From NCBI RefSeq assembly GCF_015206895.1, contig NZ_JADEXU010000008.1, forward strand, positions 33,363 to 97,362: a stretch of 64,000 nucleotides of DNA, in the 5' to 3' direction. How positions within the stretch are numbered: the first letter of the stretch is position 1; every line of letters starts with the position of its first letter. The translations under genes and the position numbers were made by a program. This stretch comes from Nostoc sp. LEGE 12450 (GTDB lineage Bacteria > Cyanobacteriota > Cyanobacteriia > Cyanobacteriales > Nostocaceae). The notes under the pieces are model-generated. The model had not been told where the DNA came from. It saw only the letters and a program-made list of their open reading frames with translations, and searched no databases. Positions 7,920 through 16,773 of the stretch are shown here, piece by piece.

Positions 7920-10900
7920 TTAAGGAACAATCAGATTTGCATTTGGTGTCTGGGGTTTAGCTTCCATATCCGCTAAGATGTTGATAGTTATTTGCTTGGC
8001 GCGAATATCTTCCCGAAATGGGCTAACACCGTCACTGTCTAACCCCCATGCCCACTGAATGGTACCGGAGGCAAAAACTTTAGCCCCACTACTAGCTGTG
8101 TACCGGACTGAGTGAGATTTAGTAAAATCTTGGTTTGCAGGAAGTGACTGTTCTCCAGCTGGTTCGTCGAAGGTAGGCAATACAGTGGAAGGTATGGTTG
8201 TCGACTCAGACAATTTGACGAGTCCAGAAGGAGTAGACCCATTATTAACGATAAAATCCCATTCATAACCTACTAACATAGCCAGCTGATCTCCATTCTG
8301 GAGTCCTGTGTTCGCGTAGTAAGGATCGTTGGCGTTGGTGACGGTAAAATTAAAACCACCGTAGGTATCTAGATCGCTACCGTACATCACTCCGAACAAA
8401 GCATTTTCTGGCCGCTGGTTTTGGACGCTGCGGAATTTATTAGTTGCGGCTGATGGTCCCTGCTGCTGGGCGACTGGATCTAATGCCCAATTTGCTTTGT
8501 AACAGGTCATCACCCGGTTAGGCCTGACTTGTCCCGCAGCAGTAGTAGAACTTTCAAACCTCACTCGCCAATAACAACTATTGGCAGAGAAAATTCCTAA
8601 ATTAATTCCGGCATTACGGGCAGCCTCGACACGATCCCGCATTTCTTTAGACCAGTACTCATCGTGACCTACAGACAAGAATACTTTGTGATCAAGCAAT
8701 TGTTGTCCGTTGGTGTGAACCTGCATACTGTCGATGTAGGTAACATCGTAAGCTTGAGATTCTAGCCAACGCACCATATTGTATTCCCATCGCAGAGGTG
8801 TGGCTGCTTCGTCGGAATTTTGATAAGTTGCTTGGGCGAAGGGCCGGTCGTAGGAAACCTGGAAAGCCCTCTGGCCGCCAATGCTGTTAGAACTGTACAA
8901 GCTGTAGCCCCCCGTTGAGCTGTAGGCTAGGACAGTAGAAACGGCACTCTGGAATAAAACATCAGCCGTGCTGCTATCATCGCGGACTACAAACCACACA
9001 TGGGCCACCACGCCAGTTGCCTGGTCAGTGAGCTTCGCTACATAAAGACCACTAGTCCAGTTACTACCTACCTGCAAGACGTAGGAAGTTGTCCAGTTAC
9101 ACTCAACCAGTCCTGTATTATCGTTGACAGTGCAGGCGGGTTGTGTCGTGCCATTGAGAGAACCGCTGCTTCTCATCAGTCTTCCTCCCGTACCACCGTA
9201 GTAGCCTAAGCGATACACATCGATGGTATATTTTCCAGGTTGTCCGAGAGAAACCTTAATGTCTAGCGTTCCCCCTTTATTGACACTGGTAGCCGAGGCA
9301 TAACCTGCGATCTCGCCATTACCCCGGTTGTCGAGCTTCCAGTTAGTCGTGCCTGGATTGAGGTTTTCCAAATAGATAGGATTCGGGTTTGTCGGAATTG
9401 CCGTAGCCGAGAAGGAGGTAGTGCCAATACCTATTGCCGTCGCCCTGACTGTCACTCCTCCAGGTGCGGTAGGAGCCTGCCCCAGAGTTACAGTTGTACT
9501 TACTTGACCGCTAGCATTAGTTACTGCACTGGCAACCGAGAGCGATCCCCCACCACTGATAATATCAAAGGTCACCGTTACCCCTGACTGAGGAGTGTTT
9601 TGAGCGTTTACAACTCTTACAACTAGGGGGTTGGAAAGAACTGCTCCCGTTGTGGCACTTTGATTGTCTCCACTGACTTTAATCAAGGCACTGCCGACGA
9701 TAAAGCCAATGTCGCGATAATAGTTGGCATTCCGGAAAGAACTCGTGGGGAAAGAATTTGGATTTAAATTATATACCCCATTGCTGCCGTCTGCTACTGA
9801 GCTAAGATTGCCGTTAACTATGGAGGTAGCCAGCTCATCATAAGTGGCGACGTAATGGCTGTTTACGTTTACAGAAACCACATAAGTCGTATTGGCTTGA
9901 ATATTTATCGGTGTTTCTAGAACCTGCTCCTGCCAGCCAGAAGCTGTTTCGTTAGTAAAAACGACACTTGTTAATAGAGTTCCCGTTGCCGTCCAGATTT
10001 TGCCGACATGACTTCCTATCTCGCTAGCAGCTTTCCAGTAGCGAATGGTGGCAACTCGTCCGCCTTGAGCGCTGCGGAATTTAATGCCTAATTCATAGGA
10101 AGAGTTATAATCTGTAGAATTTGGAAAATCTGGGACTTGATTTGTAAACAGAGTTTGGCTCTCCCCTGAAGGACTGGCATTAGCAGAAAATATAACACTG
10201 CCTATGTCTGCTGTGGCAGTCACAGTATTAATCACAGGACTCGTAGCGCCAGGATTCGCTCCAAGGGTTAAGCTGGTACTAGCCTGACCATTAGTATTGG
10301 TGACTGCACTTAAAGGTGATATCGATCCCCCGCCACTGCTAACGGCAAAGGTCACTGTAGTTCCTGACTGAGGATTGCCAGCTGTGTCTTTGACCTGAAC
10401 AACCAAGAGATTGGGTAAGGCAGTTGCGGCTGCACCAGTTTGATTATCGCCGCCGATCTTTTTAATCGTCGGTTGGGGAATAGCTACAAAGTCTATGTCA
10501 CGAAAATAGTTAGTATTCCGATAAGAACCATTGGGGAAAGATCCAGGTACGGTATTATACACACCGTTTTGACCATCTGCCACCGAACTGAGTTCCCCAT
10601 CTCCATTGACGATCGCACTGCCCAGAGTGTCGTAAGTAGCGACATAATAACTGTTTACGTTGACAGAGACCACATAAGTCGTGTTTGGTTGAATGATAAT
10701 TGGTGTGTCCAGAGCCTGCTGCTGCCAGCCAGAAGCGGTCTCGTTAGTAAAAGTGGTGCTTGCTAACAGAGTTCCCGTTGCTGTCCATATCTTGCCAATA
10801 TGAGTTCCTGTCTCGCTAGGGGCTTTCCAAAACCGAACGGCCGAAATCTCTCCCGTTGCGGTGCTGCGGAATTTCATCCCTAATTCGTAAGGAACGCTAT

Positions 10901-10949
10901 CGCTGTAATTTTCAATGCTGGGAACTTGATTGCTAAAGATGGTAGCCAT
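7920..10949 (-). CDS. Large surface protein: 2x DUF4082, 2x Ig-like (Big_1), dimethylformamidase-like C-terminus
   Basis: A 1009-residue modular protein. Two DUF4082 domains (about 3-156 and 266-418) each carry GKIWTATGTLL, FTNETASGWQ and NTTYVVSVNVNS. Each is followed by an invasin-like Ig domain (163-258 and 423-517) with the pattern PQSG-T/V-TVTF and SGGGS. The last 480 residues resemble the beta-subunit domain of N,N-dimethylformamidase: IDVYRLGYYGG, LYVAKLTDQATGVVAHVWF, VGHDEYWSKEMRDRVEAAR and NSCYWRVRFE. There is no N-terminal signal peptide, so if exported it must use another route. ATG 10949 is chosen over TTG 10955, with GGA about 11 bases upstream. The two halves of the N-terminus are clearly an internal duplication. 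Its role inside a polysaccharide operon is unknown. Confidence 0.8.
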   Translation of the reverse strand: MATIFSNQVPSIENYSDSVPYELGMKFRSTATGEISAVRFWKAPSETGTHIGKIWTATGTLLASTTFTNETASGWQQQALDTPIIIQPNTTYVVSVNVNSYYVATYDTLGSAIVNGDGELSSVADGQNGVYNTVPGSFPNGSYRNTNYFRDIDFVAIPQPTIKKIGGDNQTGAAATALPNLLVVQVKDTAGNPQSGTTVTFAVSSGGGSISPLSAVTNTNGQASTSLTLGANPGATSPVINTVTATADIGSVIFSANASPSGESQTLFTNQVPDFPNSTDYNSSYELGIKFRSAQGGRVATIRYWKAASEIGSHVGKIWTATGTLLTSVVFTNETASGWQEQVLETPINIQANTTYVVSVNVNSHYVATYDELATSIVNGNLSSVADGSNGVYNLNPNSFPTSSFRNANYYRDIGFIVGSALIKVSGDNQSATTGAVLSNPLVVRVVNAQNTPQSGVTVTFDIISGGGSLSVASAVTNASGQVSTTVTLGQAPTAPGGVTVRATAIGIGTTSFSATAIPTNPNPIYLENLNPGTTNWKLDNRGNGEIAGYASATSVNKGGTLDIKVSLGQPGKYTIDVYRLGYYGGTGGRLMRSSGSLNGTTQPACTVNDNTGLVECNWTTSYVLQVGSNWTSGLYVAKLTDQATGVVAHVWFVVRDDSSTADVLFQSAVSTVLAYSSTGGYSLYSSNSIGGQRAFQVSYDRPFAQATYQNSDEAATPLRWEYNMVRWLESQAYDVTYIDSMQVHTNGQQLLDHKVFLSVGHDEYWSKEMRDRVEAARNAGINLGIFSANSCYWRVRFESSTTAAGQVRPNRVMTCYKANWALDPVAQQQGPSAATNKFRSVQNQRPENALFGVMYGSDLDTYGGFNFTVTNANDPYYANTGLQNGDQLAMLVGYEWDFIVNNGSTPSGLVKLSESTTIPSTVLPTFDEPAGEQSLPANQDFTKSHSVRYTASSGAKVFASGTIQWAWGLDSDGVSPFREDIRAKQITINILADMEAKPQTPNANLIVP

Positions 10950-11000
10950 AATCAATTTTCCATAAGTTTTAATGACTACAGAAGATAAAAAGTAATTTGC

Positions 11001-12203
11001 CTAGACTTGACAAGCCACTTTCAAAACTTCCACCACATAGTCCTGTTCCTGTTCAGTCATCTGATGAAACAGAGGTAGCAGCACTGTGTGGTCTTGTGCC
11101 TGTTCGCTCTCAGAAAGGCGATCGCACTTTCCCACTTGACATTCACAAGCTTTCGGCTCAACTCCACACGACCAAGCTTCTGTTTGATAAGCAATTTCAC
11201 GGTGAGCGCACATAATTCCGCGTCGTGTGGCAATGCCAGCATCTAACATTCGCTGCATTGCTTGTAGCTGGTCGCATCTGTCTGTAAGCCGTACACAAAA
11301 ACTTTGCCAGTTACTCTTAGCCCAACTTGGCTCGGTGGGTAACTTTAATCCCGGCACATCTTGGAGTTTTTCCTGATATTGCTGTGCCAAATAACGCCGA
11401 CGTTCCACAATCTCTGGAAGACGTTTGAGTTGTTCCCGCCCTACTGCTGCTTGAATATCAGTCATGCGGTAGTTGTAACCCAGCATCGGGTATGACTCAA
11501 ATATTACCTGTTTTGCTCCGTGGCGTACAGTATCGGGAACGCTCATCCCATGTTGCCGCCAGAGGCGAAACTGCTTGTCCCATTCAGGATTATTTGTAGT
11601 CAGCATCCCACCGTCACCAGTGCTGATGACTTTCCGGGGGTGAAAAGAAAAGCAGGCGATATCCCCATGCGGCTTACCAATTTTCTCCCATTGCCCATTC
11701 CAGAAAATTTCACTACCGATGGCGCAAGCCGCATCTTCAACTACTGGCAATCCGTGGTGGTGGGCAATATCCAGGATGGCTTTGAGGTCGCAAGACATCC
11801 CGATCTGATGGACAATCAGAATGGCACGGGTGCGATCACTGAGCGCGTCCTCAATTAGCATCGGGTTGATGTTGTATGTCTGTGGCTCAATATCCACAAA
11901 CACTGGTATTGCACCGCAGTAGCGAATACTATTAGCAGTGGCAATATAAGAATGGCTGACGGTAATTACTTCATCCCCAGGTTTGACACCTACAGCTAAT
12001 AGCGCTAAATGCAATGCTGTGGTACAGTTGGAGACGGCACAAGCGTAGTTTGCTCCTACATAAGCGGCAAATTCTTGTTCAAAACCGGCCACTTCTGGCC
12101 CTTGTGTTACCCAGCCAGACATAATTGGACGTTTAGCTGCTTCCGCTTCTGCTTCGTCCATCCAGGGTTTGGCGATGGGGATAAAAGATTTGACTTCAGA
12201 CAC
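11001..12203 (-). CDS. DegT/DnrJ/EryC1/StrS-family PLP aminotransferase
   Basis: A 400-residue sugar aminotransferase that should convert a keto group of an NDP-sugar into an amine. Landmarks are GDEVITVSHSYIATAN (76-91), VVEDAAC (154-160, Asp for the PLP ring nitrogen) and FSFHPRKVISTGDGGM (185-200) with Lys191 as the PLP lysine. Unusually, the C-terminal part has a Cys-rich stretch (CGVEPKACECQVGKCDRL) before the final helix. The start is GTG 12203, supported by GGGAGGAG eight bases upstream, and it overlaps the end of the epimerase gene by 8 bases, implying translational coupling. The product is probably an amino sugar for the polysaccharide. Confidence 0.9.
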   Translation of the reverse strand: MSEVKSFIPIAKPWMDEAEAEAAKRPIMSGWVTQGPEVAGFEQEFAAYVGANYACAVSNCTTALHLALLAVGVKPGDEVITVSHSYIATANSIRYCGAIPVFVDIEPQTYNINPMLIEDALSDRTRAILIVHQIGMSCDLKAILDIAHHHGLPVVEDAACAIGSEIFWNGQWEKIGKPHGDIACFSFHPRKVISTGDGGMLTTNNPEWDKQFRLWRQHGMSVPDTVRHGAKQVIFESYPMLGYNYRMTDIQAAVGREQLKRLPEIVERRRYLAQQYQEKLQDVPGLKLPTEPSWAKSNWQSFCVRLTDRCDQLQAMQRMLDAGIATRRGIMCAHREIAYQTEAWSCGVEPKACECQVGKCDRLSESEQAQDHTVLLPLFHQMTEQEQDYVVEVLKVACQV

Positions 12204-13215
12204 GCTGTTTGCTCCTCCCTAGATTCCAGTTATGTACAATTTCATTTTCTAGTAGGACTTCTGGAGATTTTCCCAGACTCAAATACCAATTTCTCAGTTT
12301 GACCAAACCTTCGTGCAGTGATACTTGAGGCTTAAATCCCAACAGTTTGTCTGCTTTTGTCGTTTCAGCATATAGACGCAAGACATCACCAGGACGAGAT
12401 TCATCATGAATCACACCCGTGTCTCCTCGCTCTACTATTGATGCTATTTCCTTAGCCAAATCATTAATAGGAATTTCAAAACCACTGCCCAAATTGATTG
12501 TTTGCCCAATGGCAGAGGCTGTAAATCCTGCCATGATAATTGCCCTAGCTGTATCGCTAACATAAGTAAAGTCTCTAGTCTGGCTACCATCACCAAAAAT
12601 TACCATTGGCTTACCAGCCATGCTACGAAGTAGGAACTTGGGTATGACTTCTCCACTATCTCCTTCATGGTGACAACGCGGACCATAGGAGTTGAAAGGA
12701 CGTACTACAACAGTCGGGTAGCTATATGTTTCGTAGAACGCCCTGGTATAACATTCTCCAGCCAACTTAGCAGCACCATAGACAGTCATGGGAAAGGTTG
12801 GGTGTTCTTCTGTCATTGGTACCCAACGGGCAGTACCATAAACTTCTGAACTTGAGACATATACAAACCGATTTACTCCTGCTGCTTTGGCTGCGCTCAA
12901 TAGCTGGAGAGTTGCTGTGGCATTAACCTCATGATTCTCGTGTGGCGAGTGGATGGAATGGCGGACACCTAAGCACGCTAGATGAAATACGATATCTACA
13001 CCCAACATTAACTTAGCCATGCGATCGCTATCTCGAATGTCGGCCACAACTAGTTCAAATTGATCGGTAGGCAGATTTTCTAGGTTTTGGCGTTGTCCAT
13101 TAACCAAATTATCAACAACAATCACCTGCTTTGCTCTTTGAGCTATGAGCTGATGTACTAGTTCAGAGCCGATGAAACCGGCTCCACCTGTGATTAAAAT
13201 TCGCTTATTTTGCAT
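12196..13215 (-). CDS. NAD-dependent epimerase/dehydratase (UDP-sugar, extended SDR)
   Basis: A 339-residue extended short-chain dehydrogenase acting on nucleotide sugars. The cofactor motif is GGAGFIG (10-16), the catalytic pair is in TVYGAAKLAGE (Tyr146, Lys150), with SSSEVYGTA (121-129) before it and NSYGPRC and FGDGSQTRDFTYV further on. These features fit UDP-glucose 4-epimerase, UDP-glucuronate 4-epimerase or UDP-xylose synthase; the exact reaction cannot be told apart. It starts at ATG 13215, one base after the stop of the acetyltransferase gene, and overlaps the aminotransferase gene downstream by 8 bases, so these genes form a tight sugar-modification block. Confidence 0.9.
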   Translation of the reverse strand: MQNKRILITGGAGFIGSELVHQLIAQRAKQVIVVDNLVNGQRQNLENLPTDQFELVVADIRDSDRMAKLMLGVDIVFHLACLGVRHSIHSPHENHEVNATATLQLLSAAKAAGVNRFVYVSSSEVYGTARWVPMTEEHPTFPMTVYGAAKLAGECYTRAFYETYSYPTVVVRPFNSYGPRCHHEGDSGEVIPKFLLRSMAGKPMVIFGDGSQTRDFTYVSDTARAIIMAGFTASAIGQTINLGSGFEIPINDLAKEIASIVERGDTGVIHDESRPGDVLRLYAETTKADKLLGFKPQVSLHEGLVKLRNWYLSLGKSPEVLLENEIVHNWNLGRSKQRV

Positions 13216-13216
13216 A

Positions 13217-13912
13217 TTATTTACTCTCTAATGGTTCATATCCTTCCCGCCAGCGTAAAAACTTAGCAGGGACACCAGCAACGATCGCATAAGGTGGTAC
13301 ATCTTTAGTGACAACTGCACCAGCACCAACAATGCTGCCTCGGCCAATTGTTACCCCAGGTAGGATCACCGCATTCATGCCAATATCGGCTCCGGTTTCT
13401 ACTTTTACTGATTTAATTTCTAAGTCTGTTTGGATGATGGGAACATCAATTGGCAATCCAGTGTGTGATGAACCCAGTACTTTTGCACCTGGGCCCCATC
13501 CCACATAATCTTCAATAATTAAATTACGGGCATCAAAGTAGCTCTGTGGGCCAATCCAAACGTGGTTTCCAATGATGCAAGTACCATCGAACCTTCCCTG
13601 AATATAGCTTTGTGAACCTATAAATACTTGGTTCCCAATCTCGAAGGTTTCAAGATGCTTAAAACCTACACCATTGCCAATACGAATGTTATGTCCAAAT
13701 TTACGTGCTACTGCTCGCCAAATAGCTCGCCGCATCAACCCGTCAAAGTCGCCATCACTTGTAGCAAAGCGTGCGTATAATTCGATTAATGGTTTTTGTT
13801 CATATTGAGTATTTAAATATGCTGCTAGTTGAATTTCAAAATCAGGGTCTAGCTTTTCTGCTTGCAAGCCGTGGATAGCTGTGACTATCTTAATTTTACC
13901 TTGATCAGACAT
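13217..13912 (-). CDS. Hexapeptide (left-handed beta-helix) acyltransferase
   Basis: A 231-residue acyltransferase of the WbbJ/LacA/NodL type. Residues from about 80 on show hexapeptide periodicity (IRIGNGVGFKHL, VFIGSQSYIQG, VWIGPQSYFDA) and the typical end VTIGRGSIVGAGAVVTKDVP followed by YAIVAGVPAKFLR. Such enzymes form trimers and move an acetyl group from acetyl-CoA to a sugar hydroxyl or amine. ATG 13912 is preferred to TTG 13915 because AAGGA stands six bases before it. It lies between a DegT aminotransferase and an epimerase on the same strand, so a sugar O- or N-acetylation is likely. Confidence 0.88.
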   Translation of the reverse strand: MSDQGKIKIVTAIHGLQAEKLDPDFEIQLAAYLNTQYEQKPLIELYARFATSDGDFDGLMRRAIWRAVARKFGHNIRIGNGVGFKHLETFEIGNQVFIGSQSYIQGRFDGTCIIGNHVWIGPQSYFDARNLIIEDYVGWGPGAKVLGSSHTGLPIDVPIIQTDLEIKSVKVETGADIGMNAVILPGVTIGRGSIVGAGAVVTKDVPPYAIVAGVPAKFLRWREGYEPLESK

Positions 13913-13924
13913 CAAATTCCTTGG

Positions 13925-15019
13925 TTATGTTAAGCTAATTACTGCTTTGGCAACCTGAGTTTGTGACTCTGTGCTAAGTTCTGCATACATAGGCAGCGAT
14001 AAAACTTCGCTAGATGCTGCTTCTGAGTGCGGAAAATCACCTGGCTTGTACCCTAAGTCTGTATAAGCTGGTTGCAGATGAACAGGAATTGGGTAATGGA
14101 TACCTGTTTGAATTTCCTGCTCTTGCAAACTTTGTTGTAGGGCATCTCGCTGAGGCGATCGCACGGCGTAAACATGGTAAACGTGACGGCTATAAGGCAT
14201 CACAGCAGGTATACCTACACCAGATTCTGCCAAAAGTTGGTCATAGTGGGCTGCATGTGTTCTTCTTGCTTCTGTCCACTCTTCGATGTAGCGTAACTTG
14301 ACCCGTAAAATGGCTCCCTGGATACCATCCATGCGATAGTTGTAACCTTTTAGGACATGGTGATACCTGCGTTCTTGACCCCAGTCGCGCAGCATTCCCA
14401 TAGTATGGGCATATTCAGGATTATTGGTGACTGCCATACCTCCCTCACCGTAGGCTCCTAAATTCTTACCAGGGTAAAAGCTAAAACAGCCAATGTCACC
14501 GATACTACCTACCCGTTGCCCTTTGTACTCAGCGCCGTGAGCTTGAGCGGCATCTTCTATAACGACTAAACCATGACGGCGAGCAATGTCCAAAATTGGC
14601 TCCATGTCTGCTGGTTGCCCGTACAAATGCACAGGTAGGATAGCTTTTGTACGTTCAGTTATCGCTTTTTCAATTTGGGTGACATCTATTGTGTAGGAAA
14701 CAGGATCAATATCTACGAAAACAGGTGTGGCTCCGGTATAACAAATTGCTGCTGTGGTCGCAACGAAGGTGAAAGGCACGGTAATTACTTCGTCACCAGC
14801 ACCGATGCCAGCTGCTAGTAATGCTAGATGGAGAGCGCTAGTACCTGTATTGACAGCAATACCATAATCTGAATTGCAGTAACTGGCAAACTCTTCCTCA
14901 AAAGCTTTGACTTCATTGCCTAAGACGAATTGCGTACTTGCAAGTACTTTTAAAACAGCAGTATCAATTTCGTCTTTAATACTCAGGTATTGAGTTTTTA
15001 GGTCTACAAATGGAATCAT
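13925..15019 (-). CDS. DegT/DnrJ/EryC1/StrS-family aminotransferase (WbpE/WlbC-like)
   Basis: A 364-residue PLP enzyme. [18 protein letters not shown] (75-92), [16 protein letters not shown] (152-167) and [18 protein letters not shown] (178-195, Lys185 binding PLP) match the WbpE/WlbC and FdtB branch, which aminates C3 of a 3-keto NDP-sugar. The end of the dehydrogenase gene upstream overlaps this start by four bases (ATGA), so both are made together. With the dehydrogenase (15016-16053) and the acetyltransferase (16215-16754) it completes an oxidation-amination-acetylation trio. Specificity for UDP-GlcNAc-uronate derivatives is inferred from this trio, not shown directly. Confidence 0.88.
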   Translation of the reverse strand: MIPFVDLKTQYLSIKDEIDTAVLKVLASTQFVLGNEVKAFEEEFASYCNSDYGIAVNTGTSALHLALLAAGIGAGDEVITVPFTFVATTAAICYTGATPVFVDIDPVSYTIDVTQIEKAITERTKAILPVHLYGQPADMEPILDIARRHGLVVIEDAAQAHGAEYKGQRVGSIGDIGCFSFYPGKNLGAYGEGGMAVTNNPEYAHTMGMLRDWGQERRYHHVLKGYNYRMDGIQGAILRVKLRYIEEWTEARRTHAAHYDQLLAESGVGIPAVMPYSRHVYHVYAVRSPQRDALQQSLQEQEIQTGIHYPIPVHLQPAYTDLGYKPGDFPHSEAASSEVLSLPMYAELSTESQTQVAKAVISLT

Positions 15020-16053
15020 GCTGCTACCTCTGCCACATTCAGTTCAATTAATCGGCCTTGCTGCTTGAGAGACTGGGTGGCGGCTTCAAGAATTCTGACT
15101 ACCCGCAGTCCTGCTTCTCCATCAGTAATTGGGCGATCGCCTTTTTCAATACAATTCATGAAGTGCAATCCCTCTGTTTTCAATGCCTCTGTCATATCTA
15201 ACTTGGGTGAGTACATATCCCCTGTGCGATAACCAATCATCATTTGGTACATGCTTTCGGAGTTGCCATTGACTGTAATACCCTTGTCGTAAATCTTGAC
15301 TTTCTCACTGGGTTCTAAGTCATCGTAAACAATCATCCGTTGACTACCACCAATCAATGTGCGACGGATTTTTACTGGTGCTAACCAATTGACATTGATG
15401 TGAGCAATGAGATTCTTTTCAAAGAATAAGGTCAAGTAGGCGATATTTTCTGGTTCTCCAGGAACATGGCTGATGCCTGTAGCCGAGACAGCATAAGGTT
15501 TTGATGGCAGTAAGTAGCTCATAATTGAGAGGTCGTGGACTGCCAAATCCCAGATGACATTGACATCATGCTGAAAAAGTCCCAGGTTGACGCGTACAGA
15601 ATCGTAGTAGTAAATATCACCCAAGGAATTAGTGGCGATCAAATCGTGCATCTTGCGGACAGCACCCGTGTACACAAAGGTGTGATCGACCATTAAGACT
15701 AGATTGCGTTTTTCTGCTTCTTCAATCAGCCGCATTGCTTGTTCGGAGGTAGTTGTCATTGGCTTCTCTACCAGCACATGTTTACCAGCCTGCAATGCGG
15801 CTAAAGCTAATTCAAAGTGAGTTGAAACTGGTGTGGCGATCGCTACAGCGTCGATTTTGGGATCTGTAAATATGTCTCGACAATCTTTAGTAACTTGAAT
15901 TGTCGGATAACGAGCTTGTACCTTTGCTAGTAGTTGTGGGTTAAAATCACTGACTGTTCTAACCTGAACTCCTGGCATTTCTACAAAATTTCTTACCAGA
16001 TTTGGACCCCAATAGCCATAGCCGATGACACCGATATTAATGATATTTGCCAT
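15016..16053 (-). CDS. Gfo/Idh/MocA-family oxidoreductase (WbpB/WlbA-like)
   Basis: A 345-residue NAD(P)-dependent sugar dehydrogenase. The Rossmann motif is [16 protein letters not shown] (8-23); the family's EKP motif is in VLVEKPM (93-99, Lys97), and [11 protein letters not shown] carries the catalytic-region Asp and His. In the WlbA/WbpB branch this enzyme oxidises C3 of UDP-GlcNAc-uronate to the 3-keto sugar that the adjacent aminotransferase then uses. That reading fits the ATGA overlap with the aminotransferase and the nearby WbpD-like acetyltransferase. The required UDP-GlcNAc 6-dehydrogenase (WbpA) is not in the window. A different NDP-hexose substrate remains possible. Confidence 0.87.
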   Translation of the reverse strand: MANIINIGVIGYGYWGPNLVRNFVEMPGVQVRTVSDFNPQLLAKVQARYPTIQVTKDCRDIFTDPKIDAVAIATPVSTHFELALAALQAGKHVLVEKPMTTTSEQAMRLIEEAEKRNLVLMVDHTFVYTGAVRKMHDLIATNSLGDIYYYDSVRVNLGLFQHDVNVIWDLAVHDLSIMSYLLPSKPYAVSATGISHVPGEPENIAYLTLFFEKNLIAHINVNWLAPVKIRRTLIGGSQRMIVYDDLEPSEKVKIYDKGITVNGNSESMYQMMIGYRTGDMYSPKLDMTEALKTEGLHFMNCIEKGDRPITDGEAGLRVVRILEAATQSLKQQGRLIELNVAEVAA

Positions 16054-16214
16054 TTTTTTTAACTAATCAAAATTTATTTTTTATGAGCTATCAACTACTG
16101 CCACTAAAAGGTAATCGTAGTTTCTGAATGAATTGCAAATTACTTTTATCTTTGCAAAGCTTCAGAGTCGACCAAGAAGTTACTCAATATCTATAAATAG
16201 ATTGCGTACAAAAC

Positions 16215-16754
16215 TTAAGGTTTTCGCAAACTGCTAGCGGATATTTCTAAATTTTGGCGATCGCCTACAGTGGAGCGTAGCCCATCGCGCACATCCCCTA
16301 TTACACGAGCGGGCACTCCAACTACAATGGCATAATCAGGAACATCGTGAGTTACTGCTGCTCCAGAACCGATGATGGCTTTTTCACCAATAGTTACTCC
16401 TGGCAGGATGGTAGCATTACTACCAATAGAGGCACAGCGCTTCACTAAAGTCCTGACTGTATACCAATCATCTTCAGTTTTTAAACTGCCATCTTCATTG
16501 GTTGCACGAGGATAAAGGTCATTAGTGAACATGACTCCATGACCAATAAACACTTCATCTTCTAGAACAACGCCTTCACATAAAAAACTGTGGGACGAAA
16601 TTTTACATCTATTTCCAATAGTTACATCTTTTTGAATCTCCACAAATGTACCAATTTTCGTGTCATCACCGATAACGCAACCGTAGAGGTTCACAAGATG
16701 GGGATGAAAAATTTTCACGTTTTTGCCTAACTTGACATCATCATTTACAGCCAT
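16215..16754 (-). CDS. Hexapeptide N-acetyltransferase (WbpD/WlbB-like)
   Basis: A 179-residue left-handed beta-helix acetyltransferase. The hexapeptide repeats begin early ([28 protein letters not shown]), and the block [20 protein letters not shown] followed by [16 protein letters not shown] and [14 protein letters not shown] closely follows the architecture of WlbB/WbpD, which N-acetylates the 3-amino group of UDP-2-acetamido-3-amino-glucuronate. It lies 160 bases upstream of the WbpB-like dehydrogenase and 19 bases after the ABC ATPase gene. The start ATG 16754 gives a product of the usual length. Substrate assignment is inference from similarity and neighbours. Confidence 0.85.
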   Translation of the reverse strand: MAVNDDVKLGKNVKIFHPHLVNLYGCVIGDDTKIGTFVEIQKDVTIGNRCKISSHSFLCEGVVLEDEVFIGHGVMFTNDLYPRATNEDGSLKTEDDWYTVRTLVKRCASIGSNATILPGVTIGEKAIIGSGAAVTHDVPDYAIVVGVPARVIGDVRDGLRSTVGDRQNLEISASSLRKP

Positions 16755-16773
16755 TATTTAATCTGCCTTAAAA

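Noticed and set aside
10440..10766. 108-codon plus-strand frame opposite the DUF4082 protein
   Set aside because: A similar frame arises opposite the other DUF4082 copy, because the real gene is duplicated; it has no family motifs.
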